A stretch of 64,000 bases of DNA, taken from positions 1-64,000 of the forward strand of contig NZ_AP022335.1 of the NCBI RefSeq assembly GCF_009936375.1. Direction: 5' to 3'. Of this stretch, positions 26,725 to 34,304 are shown piece after piece (within the stretch, counting starts at the first letter, position 1; every line of letters starts with the position of its first letter). A program made the translations under genes and the position numbers. Origin of the DNA: Methylosinus sp. C49 (GTDB lineage Bacteria > Pseudomonadota > Alphaproteobacteria > Rhizobiales > Beijerinckiaceae). A model generated the notes under the pieces. The model saw only the letters and a program-made list of their open reading frames with translations, was not told where the DNA came from and searched no databases.

Positions 26725-27293
26725 AGCGGGAGGCTCCGCCATCCTGGGAACTCCGCAATCTCCGAGCCGGGAATGGTGAAAAAGCCGAAAAACGCATCTC
26801 CGACGGCGATTGGCTGGTCCAGTTCCACCAATTCGACCTGACGGCCCGCGCTCAGGCTGCTGCATTTCCATCCAACGACAAAAGTCGGCGTGGCCGCGCA
26901 GCCGATAGCGAGGCCACGCGCCGCGCCGCGGTCTCTGATCGCCCAACGCGCGGCCGAGGCGCCCATGAGCGAAATCAATAGTTCGTCGCTGAGGCGGTCG
27001 CGGAAAACCGATTGCCGCAGCCATCGATACAGCCAGAGATAGTAAGACCAGGTGAAGCGAACGCCCTGCTCGCGCGCCCACTCCATGAAAGGCGCGAAAA
27101 TCGTCATGCCGTCGGGACCAGACAACTCCAGCAGTTCCGGACAGATATCGAAAGTCGAGTGCCAATAGGCGCGCAGACTGACGTCGATCCGGCCATAGGC
27201 GCGAGAATTGGGTGGATAGTCCAATATCCGCGAAGGAGATGTCAGAACGTCGAACAACTCACGATCAGTTCGCGCAAGCGATGGCTCGTTCAT
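26721..27293 (-). CDS. mbnC: MbnC, partner of the methanobactin oxazolone-forming enzyme
   Basis: The protein has 190 residues from ATG 27293, which lies inside the end of mbnB (29-base overlap). Typical MbnC features: an early DVLTSPSRILDYPP, RIDVSLRAYWHSTFDICPEL, FMEWAREQGVRFTWSYYLWLY and FRDRLSDELLISLMGASA. MbnC has no catalytic motif of its own. It forms a tight heterodimer with MbnB and helps bind the leader of MbnA (family knowledge). The overlap suggests coupled synthesis in a fixed ratio. Confidence 0.9.
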   Translation of the reverse strand: MNEPSLARTDRELFDVLTSPSRILDYPPNSRAYGRIDVSLRAYWHSTFDICPELLELSGPDGMTIFAPFMEWAREQGVRFTWSYYLWLYRWLRQSVFRDRLSDELLISLMGASAARWAIRDRGAARGLAIGCAATPTFVVGWKCSSLSAGRQVELVELDQPIAVGDAFFGFFTIPGSEIAEFPGWRSLPL

Positions 27294-28101
27294 CCTGCCG
27301 CTCCTCGGTCCCGCTGGTGAAAATTTCGCGCAAGCGCCGCAAATCGGCGATGATCGAGTCGTATTCGATATTGCCGTCGCGCTCGTAAGTGATCGTCGCG
27401 TCCGGCTTGTCGAAAATATGTCGGCGTCCGCGAAGGAAGGCGAGCGTATCTTCCGCCAACTCTTCCGCATGCGAGTCGTGAACAATATGCGGCGGGTTGA
27501 CCGCGCGGCTGTAGCCGGCGACGTGAAAGTGATTTGTGGACGCGATCACCTTGTCCCAGGCTTCGAGAGGCGCGCCGCAATTGAGATTGGCGCAGACCGA
27601 GTTCGATGCGTCGAAAAGCGCGCCTGCTCCCGTGTCCTGCATCAGCCGCTCGAAAAAGCGCGGCGCTTCCCATCCGCCTTCCATGATCGATGGATAATTC
27701 TCGATGAAAATGCGTTGGCCGAGCATTTCCTGCCAAAGATCGACCCGCACGCGCACGCGATCATAATCCCGCGCGTAATCCAGCTCTCCCAAATGAAAGA
27801 GATTCACTCCGTGATGAGTGAAGCTCGCGCCATGGTCGGAGACATAAAGCGGCTTCATGTCGCGAATGAACGGACGAAGGCGTGTTGCGAAATCCTGGAG
27901 CGCGTCGAGATCCTCGTCGATGAACTCCGAAAACATGATATGAAACCCTGTCGGGCAATCAAACGCTCGCGCCAGCTCCGCCGGCGGGACGCAAAGAAAA
28001 TTATCGATCAGCAATTCACAATAATCAATATGTCCTTCGGCGATCATGCGCCGAACCATTTCTGTCGTCTCCGTGAGTGTGAAATTGAATCCGATCCGCA
28101 T
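27265..28101 (-). CDS. mbnB: MbnB, DUF692 iron enzyme forming oxazolone/thioamide from Cys
   Basis: The protein has 278 residues from ATG 28101, 84 bases after mbnA. TIM-barrel DUF692 fold with metal-ligand candidates in the usual places: H54 (GFHIMFSEF), H90 (VSDHGASF), E134 (FIENYPS), D164 and N167 (LFDASNSV), H193 (NHFHVAGY), D209 and H211 (VHDSHAEEL), and a late Glu in TYERDGNIE. With MbnC it carries out the four-electron oxidation of Cys to an oxazolone with an adjacent thioamide, using O2 and a multi-iron centre (known for the family). The longer frame upstream covers mbnA in another frame and is rejected. Confidence 0.95.
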   Translation of the reverse strand: MRIGFNFTLTETTEMVRRMIAEGHIDYCELLIDNFLCVPPAELARAFDCPTGFHIMFSEFIDEDLDALQDFATRLRPFIRDMKPLYVSDHGASFTHHGVNLFHLGELDYARDYDRVRVRVDLWQEMLGQRIFIENYPSIMEGGWEAPRFFERLMQDTGAGALFDASNSVCANLNCGAPLEAWDKVIASTNHFHVAGYSRAVNPPHIVHDSHAEELAEDTLAFLRGRRHIFDKPDATITYERDGNIEYDSIIADLRRLREIFTSGTEERQDERAIACAN

Positions 28102-28141
28102 CGCATTCACCTGTGCCAGCGCATGAACAATGGAATGTATC

Positions 28142-28170
28142 GTGCGCCGCCCGAAGGGCGGACGGCGCAC
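28142..28170 (-). promoter_or_regulatory. Intercistronic hairpin between mbnA and mbnB
   Basis: The arms gtgcgccg (28142-28149) and cggcgcac (28163-28170) pair perfectly around an inner ccc/ggg stem. It lies 15 bases after the mbnA stop and 40 bases before mbnB, with no U-tract. Such a hairpin could partly end transcription or protect the mbnA message, so that precursor peptide outnumbers enzyme. Confidence 0.6.
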
Positions 28171-28184
28171 GACAGCTGCGATGC

Positions 28185-28268
28185 TTAGCCCCAGCAGGCG
28201 GTGCCGCAGTCGGCGCCGGTGCGGCCGTTGACGACGAGAGTGGTGCGCTTCACGATGTTGATAGCCAT
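28185..28268 (-). CDS. mbnA: MbnA, methanobactin precursor peptide (27 residues)
   Basis: A short gene read directly from the minus strand: ATG at 28268, stop TAA at 28185-28187, ribosome site AAGGAGA 5 bases before the ATG. The leader, MAINIVKRTTLVVNGRTGA, aligns residue for residue with the leader I recall for group II precursors (K-R-x-T-L-x-V-x-G-R). The predicted core is DCGTACWG, eight residues. The two Cys (21 and 25) keep the C-x3-C spacing of the SB2 type and would become the two oxazolone/thioamide (or pyrazinedione) copper ligands. Core residues W26 and G27 and the short C-terminus differ from the OB3b and SB2 cores that I know. It is followed immediately by mbnB and mbnC. Confidence 0.95.
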   Translation of the reverse strand: MAINIVKRTTLVVNGRTGADCGTACWG

Positions 28269-28286
28269 GATAGTCTCCTTGGACGA

Positions 28287-28705
28287 TCAGTCGATGTCGC
28301 CGCATCTGTCATTGGAGCGGCGGGTCGGTCGCCTGCGCGAGCCTTCCGAGAAACTGAGACGGTTCTGCATGGGAAAACCCGACACGGAATTCGAATTGTT
28401 TGCTTCTGGCGCGCGCCTCGATGCTGTCGTCGTCGACTTGCGTCCGAGCCGACCGAGTAAAAATTCGCGCGCCTTGACCAGATTGCGTTCGACGGTTCTC
28501 GTGGCGACGTCGCAGCGCGTCGCGACTTCCGATTGAATTCGTCGATGTGGTAAAGTAGGAAAATTCTTCGACAGATCGGCGGAAGCTCGGCAAGACATGC
28601 GAGCAACAAGCGCAGCTCGTTTGCGCTTTCGAGCGTGGCGTCCGCATCCGACGCATGGGCGTCCGACGCGAGAAAGAAATCGATTGCTGCGTCGTAGCCG
28701 GAATG
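28287..28705 (-). pseudogene. Frameshifted ECF sigma factor remnant upstream of mbnA
   Basis: One frame (28705 to about 28540) reads IHSGYDAAIDFFLASDAHA, then ELRLLLACLAELPPICRRIF and LLYHIDEF. After a one-base shift the next frame reads SEVATRCDVATRTVERNLVK and AREFLLGRLGRKS before stopping at 28287. Together these are the end of region 2 linker and region 4 of a FecI-type sigma factor (LPP-CRxIFLLxxIDEF; recognition helix VATRTVERNLVKA). Regions 1-2 are absent. It lies immediately upstream of mbnA in the same direction, where mbnI is usually found, so it is probably the decayed original mbn sigma gene. Confidence 0.72.
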
Positions 28706-28845
28706 GATCCGGACCTTCTGCTGGTCGCTACGACAGGATTCGGCCAGTCGAAAGACTACGAGCGTTTCGCCGAGGCGGGCATCGATTACATCTCGTGAAG
28801 CCTATCGATCTCGATTCTCTCAGGCTCATACGGAATCACCGCTCC
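28698..28845 (+). pseudogene. Response-regulator receiver domain remnant
   Basis: The plus strand reads PDLLLVATTGFGQSKDYERF and then AEAGIDYIS before TGA. One base out of frame it continues VKPIDLDSLRLI. This is the C-terminal half of a receiver domain (strand with conserved Thr, then the KP motif) as found in hybrid kinases. No start or upstream half exists. It abuts the broken sigma factor tail to tail, so this spot has collected deletions. Confidence 0.6.
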
Positions 28846-29065
28846 GCTGGTGAGCGGTTTTATCGCAAATTTTTGTTTATGAATGCGACGAGCGTGCGAG
28901 AATGACATGGCTTACGCGGCGATGGCATAGAACCAGCTGTGCTGGACGAAATTTGTCCCTGGCATCGCACACGTCCGCCAGCTCCACTGCGACCGATCAT
29001 AGCCCCAACCGACCCGCGACAAAAAAATCGCGACAGAGTCCGCGCGCGGGCATGGTTCCAAGAGG

Positions 29066-29090
29066 CGGCCGCCGCGACCCGCGGCGGCCG
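29066..29090 (-). terminator. Hairpin after the second TonB receptor gene
   Basis: An 11-bp perfect GC stem (cggccgccgcg / cgcggcggccg) with loop acc starts 6 bases after the receptor stop at 29096, reading on the minus strand, followed by CTCTT. Probable intrinsic terminator with a weak U-tract. Confidence 0.6.
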
Positions 29091-29095
29091 GAGGA

Positions 29096-31438
29096 TCAAT
29101 ATTCGACGCGCAGCGAGCCGATGACGGAGCGCGGCGCGCCGGGCGAGCCGGCGAAGCGGCCGGGGAATTGCGACGTGCCGTAGTAATAGGTGGAATTGGT
29201 GAGATTGTCGGCGTTGATCTGCGCCGTCACGAAGCTCCCCCCGAGCTGGAAGCGATAGGAGGCCATCGCCTTCAGATTCGTATAGGCGGGCGCGAGATAG
29301 GTGTTGGCGGGATCGACGAAGGCGTTGCCGACGCGCGATACGCCGATTGCTCCGCTCAAGCCGCGCAAATAACCGTCCGCCTCATATTTCACCCAGACAT
29401 TGCCCATGTTGTCAGGTACGGCGGGCAGACGCTTGCCGGCGATGGGCGCCTGCGTCGTCACATCGAAGGGGTCCGTCGCCGAAGGCGTCGAGCCCTTCGT
29501 CACATGCGTCGACATATGTGAGAAATTGGCGATGACGCTCCAATTGTCGTCGATGCGTCCGCTCACATCGAGCTCGACGCCTTCGCTGCGCGCATCGAGC
29601 AGATCGAACACATAATTGCGCAGCGCCGTCGGAGCGCTCGGCGTCGCCTGCGCGATATTATGCTTGTCGATGACGTAATAGGCCGCCGTGGCGATGAGGC
29701 GCTTATCGAAGAGCTCCGCCTTCACGCCGCCTTCCCACTGGATCGCGCGCTGTGGGCCGAGCGGCGTGTTGTTGCGCGTCACGCCATTGTTGACGCCGAA
29801 GGACTCCGTGTAATTGCCATAGAAAGCGAGCCAGGGCAGCGCTTGGACCGAGAGGCCGACGCGCGGGCTGAAGGCGTGATCGGCGACGCGCACGGCGAGA
29901 TAATTGGCGCGCATCAGCGCATTGTTCAGCACAGCGGAGGTCGAGGATTGGCCCGAGCTCACGGCACTGGCGAAATCATAGCGGCCGCCGAGCAGAAGAT
30001 GGACGCGATCGTCGAAGAAGGAGATCATGTCCTGCGCATAGAGACCCTGCCACTCCTGCGCGCGGATGAAGGCCGTGCCATTGGCTGGCGTGATGAAGCG
30101 CGAGATTCCGAGGCCGCTATAGGGCGCGATGCTCGCATTGTAATAATTGGGCGCATAGATGTTGAGCGATTGCGCCTGGTTCGACTGATAAATGTCGCCG
30201 ACCTGCGAATAGCTCATATGATCCGTGCCGATGAGCACGGAATGATGCAGGAATCCCGTGTCGAACCTGCCTTTCACATCGAGATTGCCGGTGATGGTGC
30301 GATAGCTGACCGGACCCCAATTGAGCGAGACATTGGATTGTCCGACCGGCCCTGAGGTCGGGCACCAGGCCGCAGGCGTGTTGTTGAGCTGGCCCGGCTG
30401 ATTGACGCAGACGAGGAAGAAGCTCGTCTGAATGGCGCGACTGTTGGAATAGAGAAAGCGATTGGTGACGCTCCAATCTTGGTCGAGATCATAGGTCCAA
30501 TCGAAGGCGACCTGCCGACGCATGTCGTGGCTGGGATTGTCGACGGTGATGCTGGGATCGCCGAGATAGCGGCTGATCGGAATCGGCGCGGCGTTGTAGC
30601 CGATGGCGGGAATATTCGGGTTGTTGTCGACGCCCTTCACATCGGTATATTCGGCGTCGACATTGAGCTTGAAATGCTCGCTCGGATGATAGGTGACGGT
30701 CGCCGAGCCGAACCAGCGATCATCGGTCACATAATCGATGAAAGACGGATTGTGATTGAATTCCGCCGTCACGCGATAGAGCCAGACTTTGTCCGGCGTG
30801 ATCGGCCCAGTGGCGTCGATCGTCGTGCGCGCGCCGCCGAAGGAGCTTCCCTGCTGCTGGACGGAATAATAGGGCGTCTCCAGCGGGCGCTTGATGATCG
30901 TGTCGACGAGGCCGCCGGGCTCGACGCGGCCGTAGAGCATGGCGACAGGACCTTTCACCACCTCGATCGATTGCACATTGGCGGTGCTCGGGCATTTTTG
31001 CGCGGGAAGCAGCAGGCCGTTGCGATAAGATTGCGAGAGCTGGAGATTGCCGGTCGGAAAGCCGCGGATGATGAGATTCTGGAACAATGTGCAGCCGGTC
31101 GGCATCAACGATGTGCTGCTCACCGCGCCGACGACGGCGTCATTGATGGAGATGGCCTGTTTGTCGTCCATCGTCTGGCGCGTCACCACTTGTACGGCGA
31201 TCGGCGTGTCGAGGATCGGCGCATCGAGCTTCGCCGAGGAGGCGCTCGTGGCGGCGTAGCCGGTGACGCGGTCGCCCGATCGCGCGCTGCGCGGATCATC
31301 GGCGCCGTCCGGGCGGCGCGTGGCTGCGCCGATGTCGATCGTCGGCAGCAGCTCCTGCGCCTGGGTGTGAGCGAGAAAAGCGAGGGATAGCGCCGTGCTG
31401 GCGAGGGCGCGGCGCGCCGCGCGTGAAACAATAAGCAT
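29096..31438 (-). CDS. TonB-dependent siderophore-type receptor
   Basis: The protein has 780 residues from ATG 31438, after GGAGA. A signal peptide (RRALASTALSLAFLAHTQAQ) is followed by a short TonB-box-like region (LLPTIDIGAATRR), the plug (DTPIAVQVVTRQTMDDKQAI; LIIRGFPTGNLQ; VEVVKGP-type IEVVKGPVAMLYG) and a barrel ending in Tyr (VIGSLRVEY). It has no STN domain, so it does not signal by itself. The barrel is of the FhuA/FpvA siderophore type; Cys pairs in loops (VCVNQPG...AAWC) may form disulfides. It follows a small CCxxC protein on the same strand, and a two-component system is divergently transcribed next to them. A copper-chelate or siderophore ligand is possible. Confidence 0.88.
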   Translation of the reverse strand: MLIVSRAARRALASTALSLAFLAHTQAQELLPTIDIGAATRRPDGADDPRSARSGDRVTGYAATSASSAKLDAPILDTPIAVQVVTRQTMDDKQAISINDAVVGAVSSTSLMPTGCTLFQNLIIRGFPTGNLQLSQSYRNGLLLPAQKCPSTANVQSIEVVKGPVAMLYGRVEPGGLVDTIIKRPLETPYYSVQQQGSSFGGARTTIDATGPITPDKVWLYRVTAEFNHNPSFIDYVTDDRWFGSATVTYHPSEHFKLNVDAEYTDVKGVDNNPNIPAIGYNAAPIPISRYLGDPSITVDNPSHDMRRQVAFDWTYDLDQDWSVTNRFLYSNSRAIQTSFFLVCVNQPGQLNNTPAAWCPTSGPVGQSNVSLNWGPVSYRTITGNLDVKGRFDTGFLHHSVLIGTDHMSYSQVGDIYQSNQAQSLNIYAPNYYNASIAPYSGLGISRFITPANGTAFIRAQEWQGLYAQDMISFFDDRVHLLLGGRYDFASAVSSGQSSTSAVLNNALMRANYLAVRVADHAFSPRVGLSVQALPWLAFYGNYTESFGVNNGVTRNNTPLGPQRAIQWEGGVKAELFDKRLIATAAYYVIDKHNIAQATPSAPTALRNYVFDLLDARSEGVELDVSGRIDDNWSVIANFSHMSTHVTKGSTPSATDPFDVTTQAPIAGKRLPAVPDNMGNVWVKYEADGYLRGLSGAIGVSRVGNAFVDPANTYLAPAYTNLKAMASYRFQLGGSFVTAQINADNLTNSTYYYGTSQFPGRFAGSPGAPRSVIGSLRVEY

Positions 31439-31488
31439 TGCGATGGTCTCCGGCCGCGTCTTGGAGAGACGCGCTTGAAGCGGACAGA

Positions 31489-31884
31489 TCATGCAGCTCG
31501 ACGGCTGCGCTCGATCGGCGGAGAGACGGGCGGCGGGCCGCGGGCCGAGGTGGAGCGGGCGCAGGCCAAAGGCGCGCGAGGCCCTCCGTCTTCGGCCGGG
31601 GCGGCGGAGCCGGCGGAGGCGAGCGGCTCGGGAAATGGCGCGCGACCGGTGAGAATGGCGAGCAGAATGGCCTGCTTGTCCGCGCGGTCGACCGAACAGA
31701 TCAGGCAGCAATCGGCCGGGTGCGGCCGCCCCGGCGCCGTGCGGCCCTGCCGCCGGCATTCGCCCGCGACCGCGCCGACCCGTTCCATCCCGGCCGCATC
31801 GGCGGCTGCGGCGTCGCGGCCGAAGCCCACAGCCAGGCCCTGCAGGACGAGCAGAAGCGCGAAAACCCGAACCAGACGCCGCAA
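31489..31884 (-). CDS. Small exported CCxxC protein (DUF2946-like), upstream of TonB receptor
   Basis: The protein has 131 residues if it starts at TTG 31884, 8 bases after GAGGA; the in-frame region above has no better start. The N-terminal hydrophobic segment RVFALLLVLQGLAVGFG is a signal or anchor. The periplasmic part has the cluster ADCCLICSVDRADKQAILLA, matching the DUF2946-type CCxxC pattern. The tail is rich in Pro and Ala. It ends 50 bases before the receptor start, so the two are likely cotranscribed. Confidence 0.6.
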   Translation of the reverse strand: MRRLVRVFALLLVLQGLAVGFGRDAAAADAAGMERVGAVAGECRRQGRTAPGRPHPADCCLICSVDRADKQAILLAILTGRAPFPEPLASAGSAAPAEDGGPRAPLACARSTSARGPPPVSPPIERSRRAA

Positions 31885-32053
31885 AATTGCATCCTCACGC
31901 CAGATGAAGACAATTTCTCTAACAAAAGTCGCATAACGGTAGCGTAACGAGACCCCGTTGATGGCCGGGCGGCGTGAATTCGCTGGGACCTGTTGCAAAG
32001 ATACGACACCGGCGGCTAGGCTGCTATTCGGCGGCGGGGCGCGGAAAGCAACG

Positions 32054-32731
32054 ATGCGGATTTTGATCGTCGAGGACCAGCCGGAGCTGGCGATGCTCGT
32101 CGCCGGGCGGCTCACCAAATCAGGTTATGTCGCCGACAGCGTCGCGACGCTGGCCGAGGCCGTCGAGGCGGTGGCGCAATTCGACTATCCGGTGATCCTG
32201 CTGGATCGCCGCCTGCCGGACGGCGACGGCGTGTCGATTCTGAAGCAGCTGCGAACGAGCAAGCCGGCCTCGCGCGTGCTGCTGGTGACGGCGGCGCGCT
32301 CGATCGACGACAGGATCAATGGGCTCGACGCCGGCGCCGACGATTATCTCACCAAGCCTTTCGCCGTCGACGAGCTGCTGGCGCGCATAAGAGCCGTGCT
32401 GCGACGTCCGCAGGGCGCCGCTCCGCCGCCTGTCGCGCTCGGCGAATTGACCTTCGATCTCGACCAGCGCGAGGCCTTCGTGCGCGGGAACCCCTTGGTC
32501 CTCGCCAAGCGCGAATTGCTGCTGCTCGAGGCGCTGATGCGGCGGGCCGGACGGGCCGTCAAGCATGGCACGCTGATCGGCGAAATCTACGGCCTCGACG
32601 ACAGCGTGCAGATCGACGCGCTCAAAATGTCGGTCTCGCGCCTGCGCCAGCGGCTGAAGGAATGCGAGGCCGGCGTCGAGATCCATACGCTGCGCGGCAT
32701 AGGCTATCTCATCGAGAGTTCGCGCGCGTGA
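32054..32731 (+). CDS. OmpR/PhoB-family response regulator
   Basis: The protein has 225 residues from ATG 32054 (ribosome site GGAAAG). Receiver: RILIVEDQPELAML, phospho-Asp in VILLDRRLPDGDG, VLLVTAARSIDDRINGLDAGADDY, LTKPF. C-terminal winged helix: VLAKRELLLLEALMRRAGR and VSRLRQRLKE with IHTLRGIGYLIE. It is a partner of the kinase that overlaps its end (GTGA). It is divergent from the CCxxC protein and TonB receptor and probably controls them; the signal could be copper or iron. Confidence 0.92.
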   Translation: MRILIVEDQPELAMLVAGRLTKSGYVADSVATLAEAVEAVAQFDYPVILLDRRLPDGDGVSILKQLRTSKPASRVLLVTAARSIDDRINGLDAGADDYLTKPFAVDELLARIRAVLRRPQGAAPPPVALGELTFDLDQREAFVRGNPLVLAKRELLLLEALMRRAGRAVKHGTLIGEIYGLDDSVQIDALKMSVSRLRQRLKECEAGVEIHTLRGIGYLIESSRA

Positions 32732-34110
32732 GGCTGCTTCGCTCGCTCTCCTCCCGGCTCGTCTTCAATTGGGTCGTCATCTCGCTCATCGCCTTCTTCA
32801 CCGTTCCGGCGACCGTGCTCTTGCCGCTGGCGGCGTTCGGCGTCGACGATGTCGGCTATGTGCGGCTCGAGGGTCATACGGTGAAGCGTGCGCGCGTCAT
32901 CGTCATGCACGCCGTCCGCAAGACACCAGAGGGCCGGCTTCGCATCGAGCCGACGCCGGAGCTGCGAGACTATATGGCGCGCAATCCGCGCTTCCGTTTC
33001 GCGGCCTTCGATGCGCGGACAGGCGAGGCATTCGCCGGCTCGTCGCAGGAGCTCGTCGATTATTTCAGCAGCCAGCTCGGCAAGCTCGAAATGCTCGGCG
33101 CGACCTTCCACATATTGGGCGACGACGACCCCGACTCGCGCGGCTCCGCCCGAATGGTGCGAACGCCGCTCGGCCGTTTCGGCACCATCGTCTATGGCGC
33201 GCAATTCCATTGGGACGATATGCTGTTCTGGCTCTACAACTATCCCACCACGGCCAATGTCCTCGCCTATCTCCCGCTCTGCGCGGCGCTGTCGCTGGTC
33301 GCGCTCGTCGTCGTGCGCAGGAGCCTGACGCCACTGCGCGTCAGCGCGGCCAAGCTCGCCGAGATCGACCTCGACTCGCTTGATCGGCGCGTGCCCACGG
33401 CCGACATGCCCTCCGAGGTCCTTCCTTTCGTCGAGGCGCTGAATGGCGCGCTCGAGCGCGTCGGCGCCGGCGTCGCCCGCCAGCGTCGCTTCATCGCCAA
33501 TTCGGCGCATGAGCTGCGCACGCCCATCGCCATTTTGCGCACGCGGCTCGATCAGCTCGACGACACGCCGATCAAACAGGAGCTCGAGCGCGATTCTCTG
33601 CGCATTCAGACGATCCTCGAGCAGCTCATGGTGCTGGCTCAGGTCGAGGAGCGCGCCAAGACTTGCGCGGCGCCGCAGCTCGATCTCGGCGAGGCGGTGC
33701 TGACCGTCACCGCCGATTACACGCCGATCGCGCTCCGCGCCGGCCGCCGCCTCGCGTTCGAGCCGCCGCCGACGCCGGTCGTCGCGCGCGCCTATGAATG
33801 GGCGCTCGAGAGCGTCGTCGGCAATCTCGTCGCCAACGCCCTGCGCGCCGAGCCGCCGGGCGGCGCGGTCGTCGTGCGCGTCACCGCCGACGCCGTGGTC
33901 GAGGTGGAGGATCATGGCGAGGGTGTCGAGCCCGCCTGTCGCGAGACGATTTTCGAGCCCTTCTGGCGCAAGAGCGAGGCGACGCCGGGAGCCGGCCTCG
34001 GCCTCGCCATTGCGCAAGAATTGATGGAGAAGCTCTCTGGCCGCATATGGGTGGAGGAGACGCCGGGCGGCGGCGCCACATTCAAGCTCGCTTTCGCCAA
34101 AGTGGATTAA
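32728..34110 (+). CDS. Sensor histidine kinase
   Basis: The protein has 460 residues from GTG 32728, which overlaps the regulator stop. Membrane segment 1 (NWVVISLIAFFTVPATVLLPL), a periplasmic sensor of about 150 residues, and segment 2 (VLAYLPLCAALSLVALVVV). HAMP-like RRSLTPLRVSAAKLAEIDLD, H-box FIANSAHELRTPIAILRTRL, N-box ESVVGNLVANALRAEPPG, G-boxes VEDHGEGVEP and PGAGLGLAIAQELMEKL. A typical QseC/PmrB-like kinase. The periplasmic part has few His and no clear metal motif, so the stimulus is open. Confidence 0.92.
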   Translation: MRLLRSLSSRLVFNWVVISLIAFFTVPATVLLPLAAFGVDDVGYVRLEGHTVKRARVIVMHAVRKTPEGRLRIEPTPELRDYMARNPRFRFAAFDARTGEAFAGSSQELVDYFSSQLGKLEMLGATFHILGDDDPDSRGSARMVRTPLGRFGTIVYGAQFHWDDMLFWLYNYPTTANVLAYLPLCAALSLVALVVVRRSLTPLRVSAAKLAEIDLDSLDRRVPTADMPSEVLPFVEALNGALERVGAGVARQRRFIANSAHELRTPIAILRTRLDQLDDTPIKQELERDSLRIQTILEQLMVLAQVEERAKTCAAPQLDLGEAVLTVTADYTPIALRAGRRLAFEPPPTPVVARAYEWALESVVGNLVANALRAEPPGGAVVVRVTADAVVEVEDHGEGVEPACRETIFEPFWRKSEATPGAGLGLAIAQELMEKLSGRIWVEETPGGGATFKLAFAKVD

Positions 34111-34304
34111 AGACCGCTCACCCGAGGCCGGCGAGCGCGAGACCATTCCATCCTCATTCCATCACTCGCAACGGTGTAGCCCTCTCCCCCGGTCGGTCCG
34201 TTGTCGCGAAGGACGCATAAGCGTCATTCATGGTCGCGAGGCGCGTCGGCAACGAAGCGGTTCAGAGCCCATGAGCAGACCTGAATCGCTCCGTCAATGA
34301 AAGG

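Noticed and set aside
27265-28305. Extended MbnB start at 28305
   Set aside because: The extension overlaps mbnA in another frame and is Arg/His-rich; ATG 28101 begins the family sequence MRIGFNF.
32704-34146. Minus-strand open frame (480 residues) opposite the histidine kinase
   Set aside because: Mirror frame of the kinase; composition is low in hydrophobic residues and no domain is recognisable.
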